From NCBI RefSeq assembly GCF_905115235.1, contig NC_051852.1, positions 119,178,027-119,242,026 on the forward strand: a DNA stretch of 64,000 nt. Direction: 5' to 3'. The stretch's first letter is position 1. Each line of letters begins with the position of its first letter. The stretch is from Hermetia illucens (lineage: Eukaryota > Arthropoda > Insecta > Diptera > Stratiomyidae). The position numbers and the translations under genes are program-made. The notes below the pieces were generated by a model. That model was not told where the DNA came from and searched no databases. It saw nothing but the letters and a program-made list of their open reading frames with translations. Shown here piece by piece: positions 35,400 to 48,972 of this stretch.

Positions 35400-35700
35400 G
35401 ACTCAGTTTCCGACTCGGCATGGTGTAAAACGCCGGTATTTACATAATTTTGGATATGACGATTCTGCGTTGGATGTCTAAACGTTGTGTGCCCTAGACT
35501 TGCTAGTGAGAGGGAACACTTCCCTTGATGAGACCCTTACAAGTGGAGACGATCTTTTTGCAAATGCTCAAATCCCAAGAAGTGTGAAATGCAATTAGTG
35601 GCATCATAAACTGTATTCAGGAGGAGCTTCGAAGGTTAGAGCGATTACGAAAAAACGGCAGGGAAGGAACAATTCCCAAAGCAGAAGGAAACCTTTAGCG
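35400..35700 (+). mobile_element. R1-type LINE C-terminal remnant
   Basis: The sequence TTTACATAATTTTGGATATG and the following ERLRKNGREGT-type region at about 35637-35670 match the C-terminal end of the R1-type ORF (YLHRFGHDES... and the arginine-rich tail of copy 1). It is heavily decayed. The stretch 34700-35390 to its left may be more of the same element, but I cannot show that. Confidence 0.4.
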
Positions 35701-35704
35701 ACTC

Positions 35705-35880
35705 TGTAGTAAGTAGTCCTCACAAGGGACTCCAGACATCCCTTTTTTGCGCCGAAGTTCACCAATTAGATATCCCTGAAGGTTGTCTAGCAACCTGGCC
35801 TACGCCACCGCTCCATCTGAAGCAGAGTCTGTCATGTCTTCTTCTTTTACCATAGATACTACCCTTATAGACTTCTTCTT
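35705..35880 (-). mobile_element. RTE-like LINE (family A) 3' end, minus orientation
   Basis: The sequence GCGCCGAAGTTCACCAATTA, GGCCTACGCCACCGCTCCAT and CTTATAGACTT is the reverse complement of the 3' end of the 42018-45078 element. Confidence 0.75.
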
Positions 35881-35929
35881 CATTTATCGGACCGGTTATA
35901 TGCTACGGTTGTTAAGTCCATATAGATGA

Positions 35930-36135
35930 GCCAGCCCGGAAAGTCTATAAGCATAATAATAAACGTGGCAGACTCTGCCTCAGATGGAGCGGTGGCGTAG
36001 GCCAGGACGCTAGACAACATTTAGGGATATCGAATTGGCAGACATTGGCGCAAAACTGCAAAATTTGGAGTTCCTTATTAAGGCAGACCTAAACCGGATA
36101 CCAGTTGTTGTGCCGTTGATGATGATGAAAAAAGC
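35930..36135 (+). mobile_element. RTE-like LINE (family A) 3' end, plus orientation
   Basis: CCCGGAAAGTCTATAAGCAT, GATGGAGCGGTGGCGTAGGC and the terminal GTTGTTGTGCCGTTGATGAT plus GAT units match the element's 3' end. It faces away from the copy just to the left, making an inverted pair. A fragment of the CTGT repeat (GACGGACAGACATTGAATCG) follows at 36141. Confidence 0.75.
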
Positions 36136-36859
36136 AGATAGACGGACAGACATTGAATCGATCCTACTTAGGTTTTGTTCCATCTAAAGCCTTTAAAATA
36201 GATCCCTTCAGTAACTACAACGGTGGGCCATGTGTAGCGAGTCGAAAGTACTCATGTAATGTTTTAAGAAATGAAAATCGGCTTTCTCAGCAATTAGATA
36301 TCAATTCTATGATGGAAATAACAAAGTGTTTTTCCTCCCCGTCACATTAGAACATCCCCTTTAACGATTATGTTCAAGTGCAGTCAAATAGAAGCGAAAT
36401 TATCACTTAGAAATGTAATCATGTTTGGGAATGATAGAGAATCAACTTCCTTTTTACTGTTCTTATTGGAAGTTTCGACAAGAATCCTTGAATCGATTCA
36501 AAAACCCAAGTTTCGTAACTTAGTATAATTACTCGTTGCTCCCATCTACAGCACTAGAACAGAAAATATCAAATTTGGTATATTTCGTGACCGGCACCTA
36601 AAACCAATGATAAAAACTTGCCCCGCCCGTTATGGATAGCAACAGTCCAAAATCGTAACATGCCAACTCATAATGCACACCGAATTTCTTCCATTATAGT
36701 CGCTCCTTTCCAATTCCATACGGAACACCCTGTACACTCATCCAAACCACCTCATTGCTCTTTACTGTACTGCATCGCCTTCCCGCGCGCGCGCATTTCA
36801 AACCCATACAAAAAACGATTTTCCCATCTGCACTTGTGTAGGTCGTCTGCTCGACCGTT

Positions 36860-36948
36860 AACCAATCAAATTCAAGCAAGCTAGGCGTCAGCGCGATGAC
36901 ATCACCAAGGGTATAAATAAGACCGAATCGAGTCTCGATCTTCACTGT
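36860..36948 (+). promoter_or_regulatory. Alpha-tubulin core promoter
   Basis: TATAAATA at 36912-36919 is followed by TTCACT with an initiator A at about 36943, 31 bp downstream, so transcription probably starts there. ACCAATCAAA (a CCAAT box) at 36860-36869 and a TGACATCA CRE-like site at 36897-36904 lie just upstream. The 5' UTR would be about 155 nt before the ATG. Confidence 0.7.
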
Positions 36949-37097
36949 CTGTTTGGAAAGCTTCATAGCTGGCTGTTCTAAACGGTATTGCGTGCGCTTC
37001 GTGAAAACTCAGAACGTTGAAATCTCACATTTAATTTATTAAGTGTAATAACTTGCTTTTGTGCTTCGTGTTATAATTCAATTGTCACCAATTCAAA

Positions 37098-39095
<1,998 letters not shown>

Positions 39096-39653
39096 GCGAG
39101 GACGAAATTCCAAATATTCTTTGGGAAGATTGCTCTAAGCATCTGAGCACAACAGCAAATTGATGTGTTGAAAATAAAAAAGAAACACTGAATCTAAATA
39201 TTGTCTTTTAATTTCTATAAACAAGTTATTAACTTGGCCGGGACGAGCCCTTCGAGCGGACAAGGATCAGCTCTTGGGGAAATTGGGTTGATGTCTGGTG
39301 GGGGGAGATTAATTCGGGGATTACACTGACGTTTCGGGGAAGTATTAAAACATCCTATGTTAGTAGTTTGCTTAAGTAACCAAGGGTAAGGTGTAGTTAC
39401 AGACTACTGCTCCCTAGATCGATTAGACCTGTCGGATGTACTGGATTTTGGGTGGGCTAAGAGGGAAACTACATTTACTGGTAAAGGGGTCCCCCCTCTT
39501 CCCCGTCAATTATTTTAATATTGTAGTGGGGAATGCCGAGTTAGTGGTAGTTCTTTATTTAGTCTGCCTCTTATCGTATATTTCAAGTCCAGCAAAGGTC
39601 ACGGAACTGTCCAGCAAAATATTTAAACGAAGATTACTTCGACCTTATATCTA

Positions 39654-41258
39654 CAGTGAGCGCAATTTCTATAGGCACACCCAATTTTTTTCAATTTTGA
39701 GATGAAATTCATGTTAAAACAAAATATTATATTTAAAGTAAAGTGGACACATTTATTTTAAATTATAATACAAACAAAAAATAACGAAATAAATATTATT
39801 CTTAAAAAAATTAACAAAAAATAGCATTTCAGTGCGCAATTTCCATAGGTGCACTTTCATTGTAACACTTTTACCAATCGAATAAAAGACATCAATCAAA
39901 CTTTAGTATTTTGTTTTTGCACCATTATTTCTTATTATTTGAAATATTCTGTTTGGCATTGAATTAATAAGGGTTTTTAGTACATTATCATCGATTTCCC
40001 CCCAGCACTCTAATATTTTCTTTTTTAATTCAGCGACTGAGCTAAACTGCTGCCCATTTGCATAAACCCTTCTGGATAGTATTCCCCAAAGGTTTTCGAT
40101 TGGGTTTATGTCGGGACTACGGGAGGGCCACTCCATTATTTTTATGTTTTTAGAATCTAGGTAAGATTTTGTGAATCGGGAAGCATGGACGGCGGCGTTA
40201 TCTTGTTGGAAAATAAAATCTATGTTATTTTTCTCGTCTAAATATGGGACAAGAATAACCTCTAACAAATCGGTGTAAATGTCTGAGTTCATTTTTGTGG
40301 GTACTATCCCAAGACGAAGTTTTCCATGATAGGAGAAAGCACCCCAAATCATTAAACTTCCACCACCAAAGTTTCTGCTCATACGCGGAGGGTTATCTTT
40401 TCCTAGGTCGTGAAAGTAACAACTAAACCCATCGGGGCCATCTAAATTGAATTTCTTTTCATCAGAAAAGATAACTGTTTTCCATTCATCTTCCCATTTC
40501 ATATGTTTCCGTGCAAAATCTAACCGGGCGGTTTTATGGCACTGTGTTAGGTGCGGAGCTTTCGCGGGTTTCTTGTATTTTAAATTGATATCGGCCTGCA
40601 AAATTTGCTGAACACGCCTCTTTTTGATGGGAAGATTCAGTTTGGAAACAATTTCAGCCGGACTTAATTTATTTTTCGTCGCTTCATCCTTAATTTGTGG
40701 GATGAACCTGTTTCCAACTTTTTTGTTTCCTTTCGGGTGCTTTCGGGCGGCGTATTTTTCCCCTAATTTGAAAAAATTTCGGATAACATTTAATGATCTG
40801 CCGATTTCCTTTGCTATAGCTCGCATACTGCATCCCAGATTCTTCATAGTGGCTGCTTTTACTCGTTCTGTTTCAGTTAATACTTTTCCACGTGGCATAC
40901 TGTTGTTGCTATATAAAACAATAATATTAGACTATGGATTTTAACCTATATAACATTAAACAATACTATTACTAATAACACACCGTTTTTTGTACGAAAA
41001 GCCCCCTCTAAACAACACACTATACATTTTTTTTCGTATGCACTTATAGAAATTGCGCAGTTGAAAACGGATTTTCACCATAAAAACATAGAAATTAGCA
41101 CAACTAATCAGCTGATCACATTGCAAATGTCAAAACGCCTTCCCAGCAAACCCGAGAACAGATATTAATGCAAGTGGTCATGATACAGCAAGCGTTCTTT
41201 GTGCCTTCCTTGAAAATTATTAAAAATGCCATAGCACCTATAGAAATTGCGCTCACTG
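39654..41258 (-). mobile_element. Tc1-like DNA transposon with IR/DR ends, apparently complete
   Basis: Terminal inverted repeats CAGTGAGCGCAATTTCTATA (from 39654) and its complement ending at 41258 are flanked by TA on both sides (39652-39653, 41259-41260). A second, similar site lies inside each end: CAGTGCGCAATTTCCATAGG at 39830 and CTTATAGAAATTGCGCAGTT at 41043. This is the two-site inverted-repeat/direct-repeat layout of Minos, Bari and Sleeping Beauty-type elements. Length 1605 bp. It encodes one intact transposase. Confidence 0.93.
39903..40898 (-). CDS. Tc1-family transposase, uninterrupted
   Basis: The 331-aa product begins MPRGKVLTETERVKAATMKN and has paired N-terminal helix-turn-helix regions (MRAIAKEIGRSLNVIRNFF; SPAEIVSKLNLPIKKRRVQQ) that would bind the terminal sites. 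The catalytic triad is present: IFSDEKKFNLDG (first D), FQQDNAAVH (second D) and SPDINPIENLWG (E). Exactly 34 residues separate the second D and E, so it is DD34E. The glycine-rich GGGSLMIWGAF block is also present. Length and motifs are those of an active Tc1 transposase; there is no internal stop. It sits within its own inverted repeats, so cut-and-paste activity is plausible. Confidence 0.95.
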   Translation of the reverse strand: MPRGKVLTETERVKAATMKNLGCSMRAIAKEIGRSLNVIRNFFKLGEKYAARKHPKGNKKVGNRFIPQIKDEATKNKLSPAEIVSKLNLPIKKRRVQQILQADINLKYKKPAKAPHLTQCHKTARLDFARKHMKWEDEWKTVIFSDEKKFNLDGPDGFSCYFHDLGKDNPPRMSRNFGGGSLMIWGAFSYHGKLRLGIVPTKMNSDIYTDLLEVILVPYLDEKNNIDFIFQQDNAAVHASRFTKSYLDSKNIKIMEWPSRSPDINPIENLWGILSRRVYANGQQFSSVAELKKKILECWGEIDDNVLKTLINSMPNRIFQIIRNNGAKTKY

Positions 41259-41929
41259 TACATCTACATGGAATAAAGGTCGCACTGGAGGCAACTGAGA
41301 ATTTTGAAAGAAAAAATGTTTATATAGAGGAAATCTAATCGATCATATCTAGTTCAGTTTACTTCGAATCGGCGCCGCGTTGTCCGAGTCAAGACATTTA
41401 AATCGTCATTGGAATTGATTTTTTTTTTCACTGGAGCACACTGCAAATGAACTATACAAAACTTAAGTTTAGACTATACACAGCACTAATAAAGGCGCTT
41501 TAAACGCACCCACGGATACTTGATTACACTCATGCTAAATTGCTGCAATCTTGCCCAGGCAATTGTGCAATTTCACTAGAATGTCTTCAATTGAAGATTA
41601 CTTTTCCCATTCTCTGTATGAACGTTTGAAGTGTTTTTCACCATTGTATAATCATATTCTCGGTACAAATATCAGCTTATTTTCATATTTTCGTTATTGG
41701 CATCCTATTGCTTCATAAATCCTATTCGTTGAGGGAGGATATACAAGCTTCCTAAAAATTCGCTCTTTTAATTGATAACACATAGATCATTAAGTCCGAG
41801 ACAAACATACACATCGCGCCGCGATTATCATACTATGTTTTACAGTAAAACCAACTTTTAGAGGATGCTGTGAAAGTTTCATGGCATCCGGTTTAGTAGT
41901 TCTTGAGATATTGAAGGCTAAGTGGCGAT

Positions 41930-41995
41930 AGATTTGTAGCTTAAGTACTGAGGAAGAGAGTAAGTAGCTCTCCAAATACGTATTTACAAATTATA
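41930..41995 (+). other. Short hairpin with degenerate hammerhead-like core
   Basis: CTGAGGA at 41948 is followed by an AGAGAG...CTCTC hairpin and CAAATACGTATTTACAAAT. The layout resembles 23159-23200 and 56452-56490, but GAAA has become CAAA and the stem-I hairpin is missing. ATTTGTA just upstream can pair with TACAAAT. Confidence 0.35.
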
Positions 41996-42017
41996 AAAAT
42001 ATGTTGTAGTAGGGGCT

Positions 42018-45000
42018 GTCAAAGGGTAGTATATGTCCCAGGGCAAAACGTGGATAGGTACCCACGATGGAGCATAAAACCTGGGAAACGCCTGCTGAAC
42101 CAACACCAACAGCTTCACTACCAAAACCCTATTTCCACCTCCACGTGGTGACCGCTGGGAGCTCTTTCTTAACGAAAAGCTGCAGACGGAGAAGGATGAA
42201 GGGGGAGCCTTCCGCGCCTAAAAACGGGACAAAATTTACCAACTGGTCCTCCAGGTTAGGGGTTGGAAATACGGAAAATCAATGTTACGAAGCCACGGAA
42301 GGAGCCTCGGACAGGATTGATTTCAAAACGACGAACCCGGTAACGACAACGGATAAACGACTTGCCATTTTCTCATGGAGCCGATACGCTGCCCCAATAT
42401 AAGGCTGATGTAACACCGTTGCAAGAGATGCGATGGACAGGAACGGGTTTCCTGAAGAAGAGCCGCTACACCATATATTATAGCGGCCATCCAGTAAACC
42501 GTGTGCTCGGCTTTGAAAATATAAACGAAAGGCTATGCACTCTGTGTTTGCGAGGCAAGTTTAGAAATATAAGCCTCATAAACGTTCACGTCCTTACAGA
42601 GGAGACTGCATAGTCGGAGAAGGATACCTTCTACAAGGCAGTTGAGCGGACCCTCGAAGCCTGTCCCAAGTATGATACCAAAATCATACTTGGAGATTTC
42701 AACAGTCAAGTAGGGGCGGAGTCGTATTCAGGCGATTCATTGGCTTCCATAGCCTACATAGGGATATCAATAATAACGGACTGCGGATTATTCAGTTAGC
42801 AGTATTGCACGAAATGGTTGTTAGAAGTACCTGGTTTGTGCGGAAAGCGGTCCACAAACATACGCAGGCCTCTCCAGACGGGACCACTTTCAACCAATTG
42901 ACCACCGCCACCTCTCAGCCTTGATGAATGTCAGAACATATAGAGGGGCCAATATAAACTCGGATAACTATCTCGTTGCCATAGTTCTCCGAAGTCGAAT
43001 TACAACACCACCTACAATACCCTCTGACAATCAGGTAAGAGTGAATACTGAAGCCATGCACACCACAGCCCTCCGCAACACCTATAAGAGCGAAATGGAT
43101 GCCGCAATAACCGTAGTCAACAGAGATCCTGGAGATGAAGCATCAACAAATGATCTTCACAACCACCTGAAGAACGTTATCATTGATACAGCCATAAATA
43201 TACTAGGCCCAGCCGCAGAAAATTCGGAACAGCTGGTTTGACAATGAATGTAAACTAGCTACGGAACGGAAGAATGCCGAGCTCGCGCAGAGACTTATCA
43301 CGAATTTCGTCGAGCAGAGAAGCGACTTCACAGACGGAAAGTTTGGGAGAATCAACAAGTCTGTAAACTCGAAAAGTACAGGGAGCAACCGCACCAGGCG
43401 CGGACGTTTTACTAACAAGTCAGCAGGATGAAGCCTTATACACCTCGATGCTCATCCTGCCGAGACAAAGAGGGAAATTTGATTTACGACAAAATGGGCA
43501 TATTGGAGCGATGGGTTGAGTACTTTGATGAGCTACTGAACAACCAGAACATCGGCGAGTTGGAGGTCCCGCCAACTGAAGACGACGGACAAATACTGCC
43601 ACCACCAAGTTTAGGAGAAACAGTTCGTGCAATTCATTGGCTAAAAAATCATAATTCGCCAGGAGCCGATGGAATTACAGCCGAATTGGTTAAATATGGA
43701 GGCGACCAGTTACACCAAGTGGCTCATCAACTTGTGCTTAAGGTATGGGACAGCGAATCAATGCCTGACGATTGGCAAAGAGGCATTATCTGTCTCATAC
43801 ATAAAAATGGAGATATCACACAGTGCAGCAATTATAGAGCTATCACGTTACTGAGTACCATCTATAAGATATTCTCCGCTATCTTACTAGGTCGGATAGC
43901 CCCATACGCCCAGAAGATCATTGGCTCATACCAAAGAGGCTTCACTCCAGGCAAATCAGAAACAGATCAGAATTTGAACACCAGTTGCACCATCTATTCA
44001 TCGACTTTGAAACCGCCTACGATAGCATAGTCAGAATTTGGTATCCCGACGAAATTGATAAGTCTAACTAGGCTGACCCTGACCAATGTGGGAGGCCAGA
44101 TAAAAGCAGCAGGATCACTCTCGAGACCATTCGACATCAACAACGGTCGAAGACAAGGGGATGCCCTATCATGCGTCCTCTTTAACCTGGCCCTCGAGAA
44201 AGTGATCCGTAATGCTTAAGTAAATGCAAGAGGTACGATCCTCTTTAAGTCCACCCAACTACTGGCCTATGCTGACGATATCGACATCATGGGAAGAACC
44301 ACCCGAGACGTACAAACTGTCTTCATCCAGATCGAGCAGGCGGCGATTAGCACGAGATCTTGAGCTGCAAATCAATGAAGGCAAGACAAAATATATGGTG
44401 GCAACGTCAGCACCGAAAACAAACCAACCAACATCAAACCGCACTGGTCAAACGGCAAGAATAAAGATAGGAGAATACAACTTTGAGACCGTTGATAATT
44501 TCTCCTATCTAGGGTCGAAAATCACAACCGATAACAGCTACGATTATAAAATCCGCGCACGGTTGTTGTCAGCCAACAGAGCCTATTTCAGCTTACAAAA
44601 ACTGTTCCGCTCGAAACGTCTCACCATAGGGTCAAGGCTTTTACTGTACACGACATTGATCTTGCCAGTCCTCATGTATTCTTCGGAGACTTAGGTTCTT
44701 AACAAGAAGAATTGCGAACTCTTCGCCGCGTTCGAAAGAAGAATCCTCCGAGGAATTTTTGGCCCCCTACATAAGGATGGACGATTCCGTAGCCTACATA
44801 ACGACGAAATCTATGAGCGATACCATGACCGTCTGGTTGTGGATAAAATCCGGCTCAATAGGTTACGGTGGGCGGGTCACTTAATCCGTATGGATGAGGA
44901 TGATCCAGTCCGGAAAGTCTATAGGGGCAATATCTTTGGTAGAAAAAGAAGACGAGGCAGACCCTGCCTATGATGGAGCGATGGCGTAGGCCAGGACGCT

Positions 45001-45078
45001 AGACAGCTTTTAGGGATATCGAATTGTTGGACCTCGGCGCAAAGCCGTTGATGATGATGAAGATGATGATTACCCTTG
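42018..45078 (+). mobile_element. RTE-like LINE (family A), near full length, broken
   Basis: The best copy of the family. It has a 5' leader shared with 9997, endonuclease pieces (LQEMRWTGTGFL at about 42420; ILGDFNSQVG at about 42690), RT start (SPGADGITAELVKYGG, IICLIHKNGDITQCSNYRAI at 43660-43850), the catalytic YADDIDIMGRT box (about 44270), KYMVATSAPK, NFSYLGSKITTDNSYDYKIR (motif 7), and the C-terminal RLRWAGHLIRMDEDDP region (about 44860). It ends with GTTGATGATGATGAAGATGA, GAT-rich 3' repeats typical of RTE-type elements. Reading frames are interrupted several times, so it is inactive. An R1-type fragment follows directly. Confidence 0.85.
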
Positions 45079-45864
45079 ACGTGCAAAATGCGTTCAACTC
45101 TACCAGTTGGAACCTTATAAGGAGATCATTGACGGCGATTGGTGTACCCAGCAACTTAACTGCGCTACTCGACAGCTACTTAACAGATAGAAGGCTATGA
45201 TAAAACGCAGACAATGGAATCAAAGAATACATCGCCTCCGCGGGTCTTCTACAGGGCTCTGTACTGGGATCGCTGTTGTGGAACGTCCCAGGGTCTTAGC
45301 GAGGCCACAATAGTGGATTGTGCTGACGGCACAGTGGTGATTGTTATTGCAAAAGATCAGGCGGATGTGGAATTATATTCATCTGAAACAATCATTGCTA
45401 TAAAGAAGTGGCTAAAAGAGGCAGTCCTGCACTCTCGGAGGATAAAACAGAGGCGGTGCTAACCATGAAACCGGTTCTGGAGGACCCGGAGCATGTTTTC
45501 TTCCATTGTCCTAGATTCGCTGAGGAAAGGAAGAGTCTAGAGGAGACATTGGGAGGAACATTAGCACTGGAAAATATAATTGGAAAAATGCAAACAAGCC
45601 AGGAGAGCTGGAATGCAGTGAACGACATGGTAGGGCGGATTCAGTGCAGATTAAGAGAGGCAGAGGAGGCGAGAAAGACGCGGTTACGAATGCAATCGAT
45701 GGGCGAAGGGAGAGGTTAGAGTCATGTCCACTCCGCTACGAAATCCTTTGTGGTGGTTCCGGGGGAGGAGGACAGGGGTTAGGGACTGAGTTAGTGGGTA
45801 AAAACCCCACACGCTGGCGCATGTGTACCAGTGTCTTTGGAAGATTTCCGCCTCCGGAAAAAAA
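45079..45864 (+). mobile_element. R1-clade LINE, internally deleted (copy 3)
   Basis: RT pieces TLDVQNAFNSTSWNLIRRSL (45082 onward), SNLTALLDSYLTDRR, then GLLQGSVLGSLLW (about 45240) are followed, after a deletion of most of the C-terminal half, by DPEHVFFHCPRFAEERKSLE (about 45487) and the RKTRLRMQSMGEG tail. A 7-base A tail (45858-45864) abuts GACGGACAGACAGG, the same kind of array as copies 1 and 2. Its C-terminus is close to copy 2. Confidence 0.8.
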
Positions 45865-45934
45865 GACGGACAGACAGGTAGATATTAAACCGATTTTAAT
45901 AAGGTTTTGTTTTGCAAACAAAACCTTAAAAATT
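45865..45934 (-). repeat. Hairpin end of the CTGT interspersed repeat
   Basis: GACGGACAGACAGG, ATTAAACCGATTTTAATAAG and the hairpin AAGGTTTTGTTTTGCAAAC plus AAAACCTT follow the 3' end of R1 copy 3. This is the same flank, in reverse, as 885-962. Confidence 0.75.
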
Positions 45935-47560
45935 ATAAAGATTAAAGAAACGACTGGCAATACCCCCCTCCGCGAGCTCAGCACCATCAAAAACTCAACA
46001 GAAGAGCTTACAACCTAAAAGCTGGCAAATGCAACGCAATCATGAATAGAAGAGATTACGATGAACTAGTATTCCAGAAGTTAAGATCGGGAAACTTCTT
46101 CGAATTAAAGAACGATCAACTCCCAGAAATCATTAAGCGCGTAGAAAAGGTACTGAAATGGTGTAAACCCATTATCCCAAATCTTATGAAACTTAAAATG
46201 AATAATCCGTCACTTCCGCGAAGCCAACCGAAAATCCACAAACCAGACAATGAAATGAGGGAGATTATTGCCGACTCCAACTCAACCACATACAACATCG
46301 CCAAATGGGTAATTGATGAAATCAGTAAACTAGGAACGATCTATAGCGAAACATCAGTGAAGAATTCTAACGAAGTGGTCAATAAAATTAAGAATATAGA
46401 ATTACGGAACGCCGAAGTAATTGTTTCGTATGACGTGATGGTAAACTGGCAGCTATATGCATGACAGAAAATTACTTCACCTTTAAGGGCCGCTTCTACA
46501 AAACAATCAAAGAGACAGCCATAGGTGGTGGTGATAAGTGAGATATTTATGACTAGCCTAGAGATGAAAATGGCAGCCAACAACATAAGGCCTAGGGTAT
46601 GGATACGGTATGTGAACGATATACTTGCTATTTTTAAAGATAGCAAAAAGCTACATCCCAACATCAAATTCACCATGACGGTAGACGAAGGAGGAAAACT
46701 CCCATTTCTCGACCTCAAGGTAATTTATAACAACAACAAAATAGCATTTGATATCTTTAGGAAAGATAGCTCGACACAAAAAAATATTTTAAGTACATTG
46801 AACCGCTCATACCAACACAAGGCAGCCGCTGATCATTCAATGAAACACCGCCTGCTAACAGTGCCTCCAACCGAGGAAAGATTTAACAAGGGAAGAATGT
46901 TCATCAGAGATACGGCAGAAAAAACGGATTTAACCCCTAGACGATAGCTCAAATGATAAAGATAAAAAATAACTAGATTATCAAGAATCAAGTGCACAAC
47001 CCTGTTCGAACAAGAAAAAGGTAAAAGCAAAGCATACAAGGTAGGTATTACCTACTCCCACAGAATTTTTCCACGAGATACGGACGAATTTGTCTAAAAA
47101 TGATATCGAGGTAATTGGTTCTAGCAGGGAATAATACACTCAAATATCGGTTAACTATAGAGAAGGACCAAAAACAAAAAGGAAAGAGCGGTATATACCG
47201 GATGAAGTGCAATAACTGCCCTAAAGCATACCTTGGCCAGACAAAAAAACTGGTCCATGCCCGGGCCAGAGAGCACGTAAAGGAGATAGAATTAATTTAA
47301 CGCCTCAAAAGGCAACACATAGGATCATCCTTTTTCTATTATCTGGAAGAAGGGCATATAATGGACGAGGTGGAAATACTCAACGAGATCAAGCAGGCGA
47401 AATTTGACCCTTACGAAAGTTTCTTTATAGATAGAGAAACGCAGAAAACCCGCCTAAACACGGATCCGATCCGAACACGACCGATGAAGGTAGAAAGTTG
47501 CTACTGAAATGCACATATGGGATAATAAATAACTCACTGACTCAAAGGAATAATTGTTCT
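45935..47560 (+). mobile_element. Penelope-like retroelement, 5'-truncated and broken
   Basis: Frames in sequence: MNRRDYDELVFQKL, then KPIIPNLMKLKMNNPSLPRS and PKIHK (the Penelope N-terminal RT block, 46042-46245), VSYDV, then MTSLEMKMAANNIRPRVWIR, YVNDILAIFKDSKKLHPNI and LPFLDLKV (the YxDD region reads YVND; 46538-46720), and SGIYRMKCNNCPKAYLGQTK with RAREH (47185-47275), the GIY-YIG endonuclease characteristic of Penelope elements. The pieces lie in more than one frame. An A-rich run at 47563-47572 marks the likely 3' end. A hammerhead-like core lies at 47481-47509. Confidence 0.88.
47481..47520 (+). ncRNA. Degenerate hammerhead-like core at the Penelope 3' end
   Basis: CCGATGA (47481-47487), an extra A, a hairpin GGTAG...CTACT, then GAAA (47506-47509). 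The first core base pair position reads CC instead of CT, so it is probably inactive. It has the same extra A as the foldback copies at 23159 and 56452. Hammerhead motifs are established in Penelope-like elements. Confidence 0.4.
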
Positions 47561-47572
47561 TTAAAAAAAAAT

Positions 47573-48173
47573 ATATAATAAGACAGACAGCGCAAGCAAA
47601 CCATTTCTACTTAGTATTAATGTCATTGTGTTGTTAATCGAAACATGACTTCCGAATGGCACGGATCTTTGATGCAACAAAAATGGGGTTTTGGAGTCTT
47701 GTTTATACTAAAGATTTTAGATGGATTGATTTAGGGCGGACTAATGAAATATTGATTGTGTAAAGTCAGCCATTGAGCTGCGAAGTTTCCAGCATAAGGA
47801 CTTTCTCATTGACTATATAAGGACTTTTCGACACCTTATCCAAATGTCCTTAATCGGGACTTGTGCAGTAGTATAGAACGTATAACTAGGCTTATTCTTA
47901 TTTGCAGACACCCTTGCTCCTCTCATCAATCAGCGTGACGACAACTTAACTTTTCTTCTGCATTGGAATCATCTAGCGCGAATATATGCATGTATGTATC
48001 TTCGTGAACCTAAAACGGAAACTTGGAACTAAAAAGTCGAATTTGCCTCAAGCTGGCTCAACAAAATTAAGCTATTTGAAATAAACAGGTCGACATTCAT
48101 TCAAATGAATGTATATATTTTCAATTTATAAACACTATTTTCATATTTGACAAGGTATCGATTTGAGAATGAT
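47573..48173. other. Spacer downstream of ATP synthase e
   Basis: No gene recognised. AAGACAGACAG at 47580-47590 is another small ACAG stretch. The 3' UTR of the subunit e gene must end here, but no clear AATAAA is seen on the minus strand. Confidence 0.4.
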
Positions 48174-48631
48174 TTACTTGGGTGCGCTTCTTGTCAACTC
48201 CTCGAAAGCTCGTGCCTCAGCTGGAATACAACAATAAAGATATTAAGATTCTTGTCTGAATTCTACAAGCATTTTGGGGGTGATTTACCTTCGGCATTGC
48301 GTTTCTTCTCCTCCGCCAGTTTGGCATCACGGATGACTTTCTGTTGAGCTTCAATCTCACGAACCTTTGCCTCTTTTTTCGATAGTCGTGATTGATGCAT
48401 TGCCCCATAAGCGATTCCAATAGTCAAGAGACTCCATCGGCCGAACTAGTGATGAAATGATTCAAAATTAGTGGAGAATTCAAGGAATTGACGCAGATCT
48501 TATAAGAATTATTACATAAGGTTGAGTTGAGGTTATTACTCAATACTGCCGAAAGAACATTAACTAATGTTCTCCACTAAACTTACTTTGATGAGTGGCG
48601 ATACACGAACTGGAGGTGGTAAATCTGCCAT
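48174..48631 (-). CDS. ATPsynE: ATP synthase subunit e, mitochondrial, three exons
   Basis: Small membrane subunit of the mitochondrial FO part, needed for ATP synthase dimers and crista shape. Exons: 48587-48631, 48289-48445 and 48174-48220; introns 141 bp and 68 bp, GT-AG, phases 0 and 1. Product 82 aa, the family's usual size: MADLPPPVRVSPLIK, then FGRWSLLTIGIAYGAMHQSR, then a charged helix (LSKKEAKVREIEAQQKVIRD, AKLAEEKKRN) ending EELTRSAPK. The N-terminal VRVSPLIKFGR motif matches insect subunit e. The transmembrane segment (residues about 16-32) contains the GxxxG dimer motif (G25, G29). Each exon is too short to stand out, so it would be missed by a plain ORF scan. Confidence 0.93.
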
Positions 48632-48972
48632 TTTTCAAGCTGGAAATCTAAAAATATTTATTTCAACTCGGGAAACCTCTGCAACGGGTGACAAGAACAG
48701 AAAGTCGACGACAGGAATGTTAACTTCTTCTTTCAAGATGTCTTGCAACCATTGGTCATAGTTATTTGAAAGATTGGAGAGCATTTCTTTACAGCGGTGT
48801 GAAATAAGTATTTTTAGTTTTTAAATGTCGCAGGTACCTCTAATTGATTGTTTTGATTTGAATCTCCATTAATTATGATTGTTTGTAAGACAAGAAGAAG
48901 ACAAGATTTTTGATTTTTCTATTATTTTCTAAGGCAACGGTACAATACAAGGACGAAACCAAATACCTATGG

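Noticed and set aside
36694-36966. 90-codon minus-strand frame across the alpha-tubulin promoter
   Set aside because: It covers the TATA box and start site of the tubulin gene and has no recognisable domain.
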